64,000 nucleotides of DNA, taken from positions 9,881,281 through 9,945,280 of the forward strand of contig CM057144.1 of assembly GCA_029964075.1 (NCBI GenBank). Direction: 5' to 3'. Each line of letters opens with the position of its first letter. The stretch's first letter is position 1. Shown here piece after piece: positions 1 through 37,400 of the stretch. The notes under the pieces were generated by a model that did not search any database, had not been told where the DNA came from, and saw nothing but the letters and a program-made list of their open reading frames with translations. Position numbers and translations under genes: made by a program. Source of the DNA: Patiria pectinifera. Taxonomy: Eukaryota > Echinodermata > Asteroidea > Valvatida > Asterinidae.

Positions 1-96
1 GAAAATGAAATAAAATTAGCATTAAAGCCTGAATTAGAACCACTATTGTATTATATGCCACCAAGCCATGAAACAATGCATGCACCACAGAAGTAG
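1..96 (+). CDS. possible 3' terminal coding exon of an unidentified upstream gene (partial)
   Basis: Frame 1 is open from the window edge for 31 codons and ends at TAG (94-96). The peptide has ordinary protein composition and ends in ...SHETMHAPQK. I do not recognise the family. About 1.9 kb of T-rich, 3'UTR-like sequence follows, up to an AATAAA at 2021 with a GT/T-rich stretch just after it. That fits a last exon of a plus-strand gene. An open stretch this short is not rare by chance, so the call rests mainly on the downstream context. Confidence 0.3.
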   Translation, partial: ENEIKLALKPELEPLLYYMPPSHETMHAPQK

Positions 97-214
97 AAGA
101 AGCCAGGGAGGTCTTTTGCTTGTAGCTGCCGCCAAGTGAAGGTCATTGGTTGAAAATAATAGATCCAATTGGTGCTCAATATTTATTCCTTACTTGGTTG
201 TTTGTATCATCGGT

Positions 215-356
215 AATGAGCCTCTGTACTGATGACGTCACACTTTGTTTGCATGTGCACTTTCCTGTGCAGCCAGTGGGGGTCCACGGTCCACTGAGCA
301 CCATAGGAAAGCACACACGTAAACAAAGTGTTACGTCATCAGTACAGAGGCTTATT
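215..356. mobile_element. 142-bp foldback/MITE-like element with CRE-like arms
   Basis: The left arm (215-250) and the right arm (321-356) are reverse complements at about 34 of 36 positions, and weaker complementarity continues inward. The left arm carries a full TGACGTCA palindrome (233-240); the right arm has TTACGTCA. No transposase is encoded. The transcript could fold into a hairpin. Confidence 0.7.
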
Positions 357-733
357 GCATTCTAGAACTTCTGGGGTCAAATTTGAAATACAAAAGTAAA
401 TATGACTTGTTCATGAATGATCTTGCAATGAATTTATTTTCAAAGATAGAAACATTTATTGGAAATGATAGTATACATTTATTTGTGCCATGTGGATTAA
501 TCAATTTTTTTTTAAATACGATTTGTATTTGAATCGCATGATATGCTGCATTATTTATACATGTATGTGTTGGCAAGAAGGTGAGGTGGACGTTTTTAAA
601 CTGGTTAGTTAAATTACTGCTGCATTGTGGAAATTTGATCCCAAGATTATAAATATTGGTAATCGCCTCAGCTGCTGAGGTCAGGAAAGTTTTCCTTTAG
701 AAAGTAACATTTTTATGTAGCTAGAATAAAGAA

Positions 734-811
734 GTGGCAACAATGGGCAGGTGGCCACAATGGGCAGGCGGCTTCAGTGACAAGTGGCCACAAAGTACAG
801 GTGGCCCAAAG
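734..811. repeat. 17-bp minisatellite, about 4.5 units
   Basis: Units read GTGGCAACAATGGGCAG, GTGGCCACAATGGGCAG, a diverged 16-mer, GTGGCCACAAAGTACAG and a partial unit. They are contiguous. Confidence 0.7.
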
Positions 812-2020
812 ATTCCAAGTGATTTATGTTTCAGTAACATATGTGCAAACACCACACTGTTAACAAGATAAAGAACACTGCCACCTACATGTATGAGTTT
901 AGGTACTCATTGAAACATATCACTTGAATCAAGCATGGGCGTAAATCCCACAGGGGATGGGCAGGATATCTCTCTCTCCCCACACTTTTATTTTTACCGG
1001 GGGGGGGAGGGGGGGGGTGTTGGAAAGTTGATTACTCTCCATGGGGATTTTGAAACTTTCAATTGTCCAAATTTACGAAATAGTTCAAAAATGGAGAAGA
1101 AACAGTTCAAAAGCCTTGAATATATCATTTTCATGTAAGGTTAAGGGACGCAAGTTTGCATTACATGTCCTTTTTTATCTCTCCCCCAGCCGGGCAGTTT
1201 TAGGATTTTGCGGTATGGTCATCCCTTGTCCCCCCCACTCCCCGACACAGATTCATGCCACTGGATTCAAAGGAAAAATACCATCATTGATAATAGAAAT
1301 ATTTACATTTGAAGAGAAAAATATTTATCATTTTTACCTCTCATATACTAGCAAAGTAGCATGTATCAGGCATTTACTACACATACCATTTTTTTCAATG
1401 TTCTGGGAACCATTTCCAGATCAGTAACTTCCATATGCAAGTGTTTGACTGTAACCATTCTCTTTAATACAAATTAGTGCCGTGTGCTGTATGTACAGTG
1501 TTTTTACTCATATGTAAACAATTGTTCCCTCCCATTGTACATTAACATCCAAGCACAATTAGAAGAAAAATCATGCGATTAAAGACTATGGAAAACATGG
1601 CACCAAATTTTAAGATTCATCTGCACACTTTGTAACGATCCTATCAAATTCCATAGAAACAGTACAAAATAAATTTGAATTTGAAAAACTGGAACAAAAT
1701 TGAAATGACTTGTAGAGGTTTAATTTTAATTTGTTTTTCTTTTACTTTTGGTTGGAGTTGTGTGCATGCTCATGGTCTTAAGGGGAAGTTTTAGAAATAA
1801 AGAAGGCGCTGTATTTTGGTTTTTAAGTTACACTGTTCCATTAATGTTCCAGAAATGTGGCATAATTTTTGTGTGCTATGTATATGTCTATATTTATGAA
1901 TTTTACATGAAACATTTGGTGCATGTGTGTTTGTGAGATGAAAGTATGGATGTGCTATCTTTGGATGCTATGTGTACATTTGATAGTGCTGATGATTAGT
2001 AGGATGTAATTTATTGTTTG

Positions 2021-2026
2021 AATAAA
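2021..2026 (+). terminator. candidate polyadenylation signal AATAAA
   Basis: Canonical AATAAA followed directly by a GATGTGTTTTT tract, the usual signal plus GT/T-rich downstream element. It would end the gene whose last exon may lie at 1-96. Confidence 0.4.
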
Positions 2027-2699
2027 GATGTGTTTTTAGAGTCACCCAAAACAAAGACTATGTCTCTTTTTACTGGTTTTATTCTTTTTCTTGTGTTTGT
2101 TTATAGCGAAGAAAAACCCAGTTGTTGTTATCTGAAACCTTTTCCCTTGTATACCAAGGGCAAATTTTGTAAAGCTGCTCATTGCTGAGCACATGGGCAA
2201 ACATCCAGATTTCATTAAAATTAAATTATGTTCAGTGCTGACTTTTATCAAGGAGATAAATTTGCAAAGCTATTTCATCTGCTTGGAATCTCAGCGAAAT
2301 TTGCTCATGATTTCAGACACTTTTACTCATGGATGAATGGACTATAGAATGTAAAATATTAGCAGTTCTAATGGTGTTCATCTAAATGTACATATGCAGT
2401 ATGCGGCAAGCACTCTTGCTACGTGTTTTGCAAAATAAGTCAATTAGGTATGTGGGATTTCCTAAAAAATTCAAATGTCATCATCAAAATCAATGAGATG
2501 TTGCCCATATAACAGTTCCTTGTGAACATTGTTGATTTATTTGCGTGAGTTATGAAAATGAACAAAAGATTATGACATTGGCTGCACATTTTACTTTAAT
2601 ATGTAACATATTGGCTTCATTTGGGGATCTTATGTATTATTAATGATTTTTGACAATACTTTGTCGGTCACATGGCTGCGTGGTTTGATTGTGGCATTT

Positions 2700-2873
2700 A
2701 AATAACCTTTGACCTTAGTCTCCCATAGTTCCGTGCGTCCATGATGTACTGCGCGCTGCCATTTTGTTAATTTCGTCGAAAGTTTTCGGCCACCGGGCGA
2801 GTTTTTCCGCGTTTCTCCCGCCTGTTTCTCGTCGAAATTGGGCCATTCTGGGTGGCCTTACCCTAGGTCATGA
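2700..2873 (+). promoter_or_regulatory. CUL4: CUL4 promoter/5'UTR region with YY1-like site
   Basis: GC- and CpG-richer than its flanks. GCTGCCATTTT (2755-2765) is the reverse complement of a YY1 consensus (AANATGGCNGC), a motif often found near TATA-less housekeeping starts. No TATA box is evident. Short upstream ORFs are present, including one at 2870 that overlaps the main start codon. The transcription start is not visible from sequence. Confidence 0.5.
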
Positions 2874-27346
<24,473 letters not shown>

Positions 27347-28006
27347 TAGCCTCCTCTCCAGCAGTTGGATCACAGCTGACCTCAGTAGAGTGGATTGACT
27401 TATAGATGTAAATGGACTCCTCCCGTGCAGGTCTTCTTGGTAGCTTTGATTTGCGGCTTGTGGAGTGAGACTACTTTTGAAAGCTGGACCACACTGCGGT
27501 GTTCAATAGACTTGTCTGCCACCAGTCTGAATTTTTGTTCTTTCTCAATGTACAATGTGCTCGGCTAACCAATCTGTGTGGTCTACACATTGATTTACAT
27601 GTACAAAACAACATAGGGTGTAACACAGCGCAGCCTCCATTCCAGCCTGACGAATCTTTCCACAACCTTCCACAAGCCTTCTCACAAACAGACCCGGAGA
27701 GTACAGACTGGTGAAGGAGACCACATTTTGCACTTGATTTGTATATTGATATGCAAACTTGCTTTCCCCAGCCCATGTTGTTCTTTATCAGTGACATTAT
27801 TAGTTTTCATACCAGTAAGGGCCTCTGTAACCAAATTAAAACATCCCATATATTTTGTTTTGGTTCGTTGAAAAATTTGTAAATGTTTTGCCTTGCTGTT
27901 GCTTTTGTTCCAATGAATGTATCGAACTCCATCTATTTAATTATTACTTGATTCAGAAGGTATATATATAATATATATGCAGTATTCTGTCGCATACAGT
28001 TAATAA

Positions 28007-28417
28007 CAAAGCTTGCTTGACAATGAGTGCCGAATTTGGGCGATTCATAATGCAGCGGGCCACCTAGAGTTTGCCACAGAGAGTTCATTTTTCCCAGTAC
28101 ATTGTGGGAGATGGTCGACAAATTCGCAGCGCGGGACATTTGAAATTGTCAGTTTTTCCGGTCAGTAGTTTCGCAAGCGTAGGCCTATGTTTCGATTATC
28201 TGTTTGCCCTTTTCTTTTCTTTTTATCAATATGGTGTTTTTTATAAGGCGGCAGAACGCTGAGCCCAAATCTATAACAAATGAGCTCAAGTTGTCTACTG
28301 ACACCCATTCAAGTGGGCCATGCTTTGTCGACGGTAAACATGATAAATGGACTCTTCCTGGCAGACTCTTGGTGGCGCACTGCATTGTGAATCGCCCGAA
28401 TTGCTGTCAACTTTGTG
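28007..28417. mobile_element. 0.4-kb foldback element in the CUL4-FBXO45 spacer
   Basis: The left arm has GGGCGATTCATAATGCAG, GCCACC, AGAGTTTGCCA and GGTCGACAAA. The right arm is the inverse, ending CGAATTGCTGTCAACTTTG. Arms extend about 100 bases with mismatches. Confidence 0.7.
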
Positions 28418-28678
28418 AGTTAATTTCTTTTCCAGGAAAGAGTCATTTGCTTCCTTCTCAGAACATATGTATCAGCACTTTCCTGGCAGCTTCATTCTGT
28501 TTCCTGTCCACAATTCATTCACATTTTCCTTGATTTAAGATTGATCATTACTAATTTTGAATACATCTGCACATTTTCTCCCTGACAGTTTGTTCCTCTC
28601 CAAACTTGTGGAAACGGAAAGAAATATCACTTTGTGTCATGGCATGAGACTGTTTTCACAATGATCTCTATTCAGAAT

Positions 28679-28955
28679 GCCCAATTTCAATAGCGCTGCT
28701 TAACAGCCGATTTTGTGCTTACTGAGCCTCCATCTATTTCATAGAGACTGTGAGCAGTAAGCACAGTAAAAAGCACGCTTAACTGCGGAGGAAAAAAATG
28801 GCATAAATCAGTGACGTAACAATAGAAATCTCCATGAGCGCGCAACTGTTAGCGCGTCCACACCATGAAATAGTGCTTAAGCAGCAGCATGATCTTCTGC
28901 TATAGTAAGCGCAACTTTTCTGCTAACTGTTAAGCAGGGCTTTGAAGCTGGGCCC
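28679..28955. mobile_element. 277-bp MITE-like element
   Basis: GCCCAATTTCAATAGCGCTG CTTAACAG at the left end is inverted at the right end as CTGTTAAGCAGGGCTTTGAA GCTGGGC. Both ends are rich in AAGCA/TGCTTA motifs. Confidence 0.65.
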
Positions 28956-30480
28956 AGTGAAAACTGGTCCGAAGAGTACGCTGATAAAATGAAGCCAAAA
29001 ACAAAAAATCCCGACCATATCTGACTTTCAAAACAATAATCCCCAAATGTTTTTGTTGTTGTATCTCTCTAACTGATTTCAGGCCCAGAAGTTATTGGTC
29101 AAGATTAACTTTGCCTGTGCAGATACTATTGTCTTTTCCCCCATAGCGCATGCTTTGAATTATCTGATCACATGCACAACTTTGTGTGAGTGAATGGCAG
29201 TCATTACAGAATCACTGCAGCAAGTTACTGCGGGCTTTTACACTGTTACTTTTTTTGGGCCATATTTTATTTTGAAAGGAATATGGCATACCGGTAAAAC
29301 AGTGTGTGCCTTTTTCATGTTAGCAAACGGTATCAGATGAGCAACTTGAACTTACCCTTTGATAAAAATGGGATAAACCTGTCACGACACTTTGATTGGC
29401 CACACATGAATTGACATTGCTTGAAATTGCATAGTTGTGCTCCGCCCATGCCCATATTTGGTAGCATCCTTACTCCATCCTGATTGGATGTTATCAGTTG
29501 ATTGATAGCCAAAACTTATACAAATCGCATTGGCTTGGGTTTTACAAACTGCTAACTCCTCCCATTTTGGGTGGGGCTTTTTTAAACCTTGTTTATTAAT
29601 TGAATGTAAATTAGAATGGCACCTAAATGTTACCCAAACACAGTAAAAACTAACGGTTTCAAAGGCAAAATAAGTTAATTTCTTTTCAGCTTGGTTAATT
29701 ATCCACTGCATGTAGATTAAATTAAATTCTCTATGACAACATACCTAAGTTTTGGAAAATGTTAACTGTTTTTGTACAATACGAACATTTAGTTAAAATG
29801 GAAATTGTGTGTTAACACTGCTATAGCTATATATCTAACTTATTTTACAGGCCCTGAAAATCAAATTATTTTGATAAGACGAGTGTTGCACAAGAAGGCT
29901 CTGATTGTCACTTAAAAGTAACTTATATTCGGTTTTGATAAAATACCAACAAAAACAAAACAAAAAAATTAAAAAGATGTACGTAAGTGGTAACACCTTT
30001 TGTGGAAACAAAAATGGCCAGGGTTATTGTATGAGACTTCTGAAAATGTTGATTAAATATTAAAGTATGAAAATGTCACAAAATGTTTTGTTCGGATTGG
30101 TTTCTCTGTAAATTTTGTGGAGTCTTGGGCAAGGTTTTGAATGTAACTTCAAATTATCTGTGCTAGATTTTGTGGATGATAGCAGTGAACGAAATTTTCT
30201 TTAAGTTGTGCAAGTGGATTCTGATCCTGCCAGAAAATTATGGTTAAAAAAGGACAAGTGAATTGTCGGGTGGATTGTACTAACTGCACTGGTGGAATTA
30301 TAGGCCAAATTGTTTAGTTCCCTACTTTGAAGTAAAGTGAGCCCTCTTGCGATGGTTTGGTCATACATTAACTGTATGATGGAGTTCACACATTTTATTG
30401 ACTAGGAACTGTTACAGGATGCTTGAATTAAGCAAGTGGCGAAGACAGTTACTGATCTGGAACAACATTTAAAATAAAAT

Positions 30481-30862
30481 TCGCGAGATTTGTTTTCAAG
30501 AAGTTATTTTATCTAGAGAGAGGTTTCAATAGCGGAACATCAACTACATGTACGAAATACTTATTCGATGACCCAATGACCTACTTTTACCGCCATATCG
30601 GTTTCGCTTGTACGTACGTACGTACGTAAATGTACGAACCACCCACCGCATTACATGCGTGCAGTGCGGATCGGAGAAAGTGCATGCGCTGCATCTTCGT
30701 GCATGTCGTGTGACTAGGTGAAACATCTGACTTGGCCGAACGGCAGTTTATTTATCGTGAACATTCTATGGATTCACTCGAAGTTTTCGCCGCAGATGTT
30801 AAGCTGACATGTCGCCGGGACTGCAGGAGGCTTTATGAAGGCTTGTCACCGACCACGCCGCA
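30481..30862 (+). promoter_or_regulatory. FBXO45: FBXO45 promoter/5'UTR region with upstream ORFs
   Basis: CpG content rises toward the start codon, and a (GTAC)4 microsatellite lies at about 30610-30627. If transcription begins before 30768, two out-of-frame upstream ORFs (ATG 30768, ends 30911; ATG 30835) would overlap the main start. A short in-frame one (ATG 30809) stops at 30838. No TATA box is evident. Confidence 0.45.
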
Positions 30863-31444
30863 ATGGCAGCGGCGTCTGCCGCCGGCCTGCCAGCCAAGAT
30901 ACTGGAGTTGATTTTCTCCTACTTGGATCTAGCTGACCTGCTCAACTGCTCTACTGTCTGTAAAGCCTGGCATAACTGCCTGAACGATGAGAATTCCTTG
31001 GTTTGGCGGGTCCAGTGCATCAGGAAGATTGCCGCTGATGCTCGTAAAGGGGATCTGCTGTCTGAGGTGCCCAGTTACAAGGCCAAACTGCGGGCCTTAT
31101 TCCACGCCTTCAACCCGGGCGATTGCTCGCGGAACGTGTACGTCAAACCAAACGGGTTCACGCTCCACCGCAACCCGGTGGCGCAGAGCACGGACGCGGC
31201 CCGGGGCCGGAGGGGGTTCCGGAAGGGCCGGCATGCCTGGGAGGTCTGGTGGGAAGGGCCGCTCGGGACGGTAGCTGTGGTAGGGATCGCTACCAAAAAT
31301 GCCCCTTTGCAGTGTCAGGGGTACGTGGCTTTGCTAGGGAGCAATGACCAGAGCTGGGGCTGGAATTTGGTGGACAATTACCTCTCACACAACGGTGATC
31401 ACCAGGGAAACTTCCCACAATGCAATAATGCACCGAAGTATGAG
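30863..31444 (+). CDS. FBXO45: FBXO45 coding exon 1
   Basis: Encodes residues 1-194: F-box and most of the SPRY domain, ending CNNAPKYE. Donor GTGAGA at 31445, phase 0. Strongly GC-rich. Confidence 0.96.
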
Positions 31445-34400
31445 GTGAGAAAATTTCAGAAATGATTTCCATACAATGATGATCCCCCCCCCCCAAGTGT
31501 TTAAATAGCCTTGAACCGGTCCTGCACTTTTCCGTTATTAAGCTGGCACATTGTATAGCGCCCTCGTGGGCACGTATAACTTACACGTACACCTACACCA
31601 TATAAGATATTACATTTCCAACCCAGTCGAGCGAATGCATGGCCTAGCGAAGAGCGGTTCGATTCTCCGTGAGTACACTCATTTTTAATTTTTTTTTTTT
31701 TTAAATTAAGAGTTGCCTTCCTTTATTGTTTAAATCAAATCCTAGATTAAATTGCAGAATTTTCCATCTTTTTTTGATTCGTGGCTTGGCAGGATTTTTT
31801 TAAAGGGAATATTGCACTAGGTCTGATACCCATCTTCGTGAAAACGAAGTCACATTAACGACAATGTACATTTTGTAAGCATGGAGCCAGACAAAGATTC
31901 AGCACGGTAAAAAAATGTCCCAAAGTCCCAAACAACACTCACTGCGCATGCTCACTTTCGTGCTGGTGAAAGAGCAAAAACAATCGGGGACCACTTCACC
32001 GTCAAATATACCATGTATACACTGCCTTTTTTCCCCCCCAAGATGGCGGATGGGTTCTTCCATTTTTTTCCCGACTCCATTGCTGATACCAAATTGTGTC
32101 CAAAGGAGCAGTCAACCTTTCTACATACGTGTACAATGTCGCTGGAAACAAATACAATAGGCCTATATTGACAATAATATAAATTTTAATTTTTTTTTCA
32201 ATATTCAACTAAACACACAGTAAACACACTAGAAATGTACCTGTTTCAGTGTTTGTCTTCCAGTCTTAATTTATATGTGCCGGCTGGTACATTACTTTTG
32301 ATTTCATTTTCACTCGATCCAACCCTTAAAATATCCTGCTACTGTACATATTTCTGCACCTTCTAAACACCAGACTCGAACTCGGGGAAAAAAAATGCAA
32401 AAAAGACTCTCTCATTTTAACCACTAAAATTCGTAAACCTAATTCCCTGTGAAGTCAATCCATATGCATTCTGAGCCATGCTATTACTTGGGTCAATATT
32501 GGTCAAGACTCCCATTGGTTTGTTAACAGTATGCCAGGGGAGAAGGAAATTTTGACGGTTTGTGACCTTTTAAACAGCAGGAGGGTTATTTCAATTACAT
32601 GTACGGTGTATAAGTCATTTGAACCGCCCATCTCATCTTTTCATTCTTCAGTTCCCTCCCATCCCCCATCCTGTCCATGACGATAGAATGGATGACCAAT
32701 GCTTTTTTGGCACCATCCACTGTCACCATGCCAATGACCTGAGGCAGTGCCGTGACCTTAAATTGACTTATTGCTTTGTCATGACTCACTGAAAAAGATG
32801 CAGTTATATTGAAATTGGATTATGATTATGGTGAGGTTATTTTCATGAGGAGTGTTATATGTAGGTTCAAGTGCCTTGGAAAGATGATAAAAATATTGTT
32901 TAATTGTGTTTTTGCCCCTATTTTTTATTAATAGTTTTAAATTCATTTCCTTTTCTAATTTTTGGCTACATGTACCAAACTTGATATTGTACGTACTAAG
33001 CCTCAGTACATGTGTACGTACCATAAAAATGAGAAAACCAAGATTTTAAGTGCTAAATGTGCACTTACCAGTACATGTCATTGCAGACCGTGCACATTAT
33101 TTCATCCGTGTATGCATGGAAAGCACATACCGTGTGTACAATGTACAAACATCATGCGTCTCATTTTTGAAATCATAAATACCCCAAGTGATTTACATGT
33201 ATAGTTATTATCTTGTAGTACTTTTCCGTGTAGCGTGAGCGCGATAACGAATTTATCTTTAAGCATACTTGACGCGCAGTTAAGTTGGAACTAGCACGCT
33301 TTTATTGGTTTTAAGCGAATGCAGCTGGAATGTCAAGTACTCGCAATCTTGGAATAGCGCAATATGCAGGGTGCGATATGGACCGTGCGACACAGTATAA
33401 TATCATACTGTTGTTGCCATGGATTGACCAATCAGAATCGAGGATACAAGTTTGCTTGAAGTATACATGTACACACAGTACATGTATAGTTGTTCTCTAG
33501 GTTTTGTAACTCAATTCTACCCAGTCTTCCTGTTGATCTACAAGAAAGGACGTTTCGCAAAGTCCCTTCAAGACCAACATTTTTCATATTAATTAATGAA
33601 CATTATTTGGATTTTGGAGATTGCTTCCCGCAGGAACTTCCTGCTGGAATTTGCCAGAGGGACTGCAAATTTGAAGTGGGGATTGGAGAACATTGAACAC
33701 TGGGGAAGGCTATTCATACATTGTACATAAATAACCGTGTATGAATACTTATTTTGGACACAAAGAACATGAATGTACGCACAGTAACTGCACACTCTAT
33801 GAGAATGCTTGAGCCATGACATTGTCTTTTCTCCTTGATTCCTTTCTCTGTGGTTTTAATTTACCTACATGTACCGGGACATGCGGTAACAGAACCCAGC
33901 TACAATTCAAGAAATAGGCCTACCGGTACATTGTACACTATTGTGTACGGTACATGGCTTGAGGTCATAACCACAAAAGCCACAGTAGGCCTATGTAACA
34001 TCAATTATCACTATCAGTAAAGCCACATTTGTATTGCTTGTCTATGTAGACTGCAGGGTCATATCACACTTAAAGGAATAATTTTTTTTACACAAACATC
34101 AAAAAATAAAAAAACGGTACCGTACCAAGTTTTTTTTAAACAAATGTAAATGACTATCTAGCACCCTAAAAAACTATGGCACTGTATGATGAAGTCATTT
34201 TCAAGAAAATGGTATTTTTGTATAAATTTCCAACGGTGGTCAGCCGACCACCGTTGGAAAAACCTAACTATTTTTCAACTACTGCTCCAAATTCACCATT
34301 TTTTTCACTCCAAATTTTGTTTGCTATTGGTTACGTGTTCATGAACGGGTGCAGGCCAGCTAGACGGGTTCCCTTACTTTACAATTTTCCGGCATCTATA

Positions 34401-37400
34401 AATTGATCCATTTTATCTTTAGTGGAGTCAGGGGACCAGACTACTCCACCATTTGTGTGTTTCTTGGATTTTCCAGCATTTTCGAACACAAAACTTCAAA
34501 CATGTCAGTGTAACAATGTTTGATCTATTATAGTAACCCCTCAAATAGTTCATTTCTGAAAATTACAGCAAAAGTCAATGATACATTCCCTTTAAGAGGC
34601 TGTCATATGCGCCCATCACTTGTGTGATGCGCCCCATGACCACTGGGAATGGTGTGTCATTGTCCAACAGTGGGTCATCCTTTTGTGGAATTTATGCAAC
34701 CTGGCCCCTGCATGAGGCAATATTTTTGACCCACCTTTCACAGATCGTAATGCACTGAGGAGAAGTGATGCACCCCGTAATTTGTTTGACACACCAAATC
34801 AAATGCTTCGTGATTGGTCATCTGACATGTCTGACAGTGATAATATGCTCAAAAGTCAAAATTTGATAATTCAACTCAAACACACACATTATACACGTTG
34901 GATTTAGGATGCTAGAATGTGGACATGTAGCCTACATGTTGGGGCGTGAGCTGTGGTACCACATGTACATGTACCTCAGTAAATAAATGTCTTTGAATTG
35001 TAAGTAATGGATTAGTTGAAAGGGTCCATAATTGTAGCTGATGTTCTGTTCCTTACAGTAGTTCCAGTAGGCACATAGCTGGGCTTGTCTTAGTAAATCT
35101 TGAAGCCCTATCAATTTGTCAATTTAAGCACCCCCATGTCCCTAGTGCGGTCTTGCTTCAACAAGTCTGTCACTGACTGAAACACCCGAGCCACAATAAC
35201 TGTCCCGCTGCATGATGAATTCCATCGGTTCTTCTCACCAGAAGCATTAGAGAAGGGCCAACAAAATGTATGCTCCCTAGGCCTGCAGCTACACTCTGCT
35301 GCATTTTCGAAACCCAAATCCGCAAAGGCCATGTCAATTTGTCAACACGTCATTTTGCAGCCCGTCCCCCTGTGTGTACCATCCTTCAGAGTGTATTCCT
35401 AATCAGCAACAAATCCTGCTGGATTTTTACCACTGTGCAAAAACGGTGACACAGTCCTCTGTTTTACTCTCTCTTTATTGCTTCCCCCCCCCCCCCTCTG
35501 CGCTCAAGGTCAAGACGTTATTTATGGGGTGATACATGTAAATTTTGTGTTCATTGGCCATCTCTTATGGACCAGATTGCTTAATGAACCGGAAAGAACA
35601 GGGGGAAAATGGAAGAGAGTGGATTTTAGGGAGTGGACGTGAACATTGTGTTGGGTTAGTAATGATGAATCAGACGTTGACGGGTTGAAGGTGTGAATGT
35701 TAGACTAGTGGCAAGTCTCTTTATTGACTGATCACATGTACAGGTTTTGTTCATTTACCCAACCTACATACATGTATTCATGGTGCGGGCTAATTTCTTG
35801 GAGATCCCATTGGACAGACTCTCTTAAGGCCAACAAAAAAAGTCTCCAGTTTCTGGTATGGAACTTGTCCCAAAAATGGTGCAGCGACGTGTTTGTTTTT
35901 CCCTACTTTTTTTTCTTCTTCAAATGTCGGCTGAAAATGATGTTGCAGATGATGCTTCGATCCCCTTAAAACTCTCAAAAATATCCTCAGGGTGGAGCTT
36001 GAGGTGACCTCAGTAAGGCCATAAAGTTTGAGAATTCTGCGCCCACTTACGATCTCGACCGACACCATCTTACATTGAAAATTTTTCTTTTAAAATTTTG
36101 CCGACGCGCATGGCTACGGCGACGCGCGTGTTTACCAAAACCAGAGACTCTTTTTTTTTACCTAAATTGTAGTCTGACATTTGTGCATTAATCATGACTG
36201 AAAGCTACCCACAGTGTTTTTCATTTTTCTCACGATATTTTGCAACAGGGATAAGCTGTCACCAACCTCATACCCACGGCTTTCAAGATGTTACCACAAT
36301 GTAGGTGTACGTGCATGTACAGAGAAGCTACTCTCCCACCCTGGTATTGGATCATTTCTAAATGTAACTTACATACATGTATTCTTCTGTGGTGTAACAA
36401 ACAACTTGAATACTTTTCAATGTACATACCGGTACATAAGGCCAAAACAAAAAAATCTCCGGTTTCTGGTCTGCACGCCTGTCGCTGTAGCCATGCACGT
36501 CAGTCGCCGTAGCCATGCGCGTCGGCAAAATTAAAAAGTTTTTTTTCCAATGTAAGACGATGTCTCAAAACTGCCAAACTCACTGGTTTGATTGGAATCC
36601 TGCTGCTGCACAATTTTAATGTGTTTTTAGATAAGGTTACGATCAAGTATTTTGTGTGGCCTCTCTGGGCTCCCATATATTTTGAACTAAATTTAGTCAG
36701 TCACCATTTGCAGACGGTGTTGCAATTTTGTAATTGTGTGTCTGGAAGCCAGACTGAGGGAGCGATGTGGACAGAGTTCTTGCAGAGTAGTTGACCAGTG
36801 TACACGTACAATACATGTATGCAACATACCCGGTACATGTACATTGTACATGTACATATGATGTATCATGTACATGGAATTTGTATACATGTATACATCC
36901 TGTACATGTATGCAGGTAAATTTCTGAACAAGCCATGTGCATTCAAAATGTACATGTACATGTACGTGTACACGTAGTTCAGCTTATCAGCATAATTATA
37001 TGCACAAATTATGACAAATCCATAATCTGTTATTCACAGTGACAACTGTAATTTTAGACTCTTGAATCACTGAGCCTCCCTTCAATATAAGTACATATCC
37101 AGCTGACATGTAATTGTAACTGTACATGTATCGTTCACTGAAGGACATGAACATGTGCATTGCCTCATGCTATGCCTATGGGGGGATTAATTAACGAGAC
37201 CAATATTTGCCTGTTATATTACAACTTGCATATTTAATGAGCCACCCTGCTGGTTCTGTAAAGCTAGTATGACTCAATATTCACCAACTGTGAGATCAGT
37301 CCACGCGCCAACGAACCTGTGCCATCCATATACGTAATACTCTTAGGGGTCAGCTGGGTGTCACTGTATGTCATCCTTGAAGAAAAAAAAATCTGATGAA

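Larger units (their letters stand above)
97..2050 (+). other. probable 3'UTR of the upstream gene; otherwise no gene seen
   Basis: No coding exon could be supported here. The stretch is AT-rich and holds a foldback element (215-356), a 17-bp minisatellite (734-811), a G-run (about 1001-1018) and a candidate polyadenylation signal at 2021-2026. Between 2050 and 2700 I see only AT-rich spacer. Confidence 0.35.
27347..30480 (+). other. CUL4 3'UTR and CUL4-FBXO45 spacer; no gene seen
   Basis: No coding exon is supported here. Candidate polyadenylation signals in the plus sense are ATTAAA at 27835, ATTAAA near 30053 and AATAAA at 30473; which is used cannot be told. Two inverted-repeat elements (28007-28417, 28679-28955) lie in it. 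Confidence 0.5.

Noticed and set aside
29380..29720. promoter with several CCAAT boxes between the two genes
   Set aside because: GATTGG words occur in both orientations without a nearby start or CpG enrichment; more likely AT-rich spacer or old repeat.
31627..31670. tRNA or SINE from GGTTCGATTCTCC near 31653
   Set aside because: B-box-like only; no A box at a suitable distance and no tail seen.
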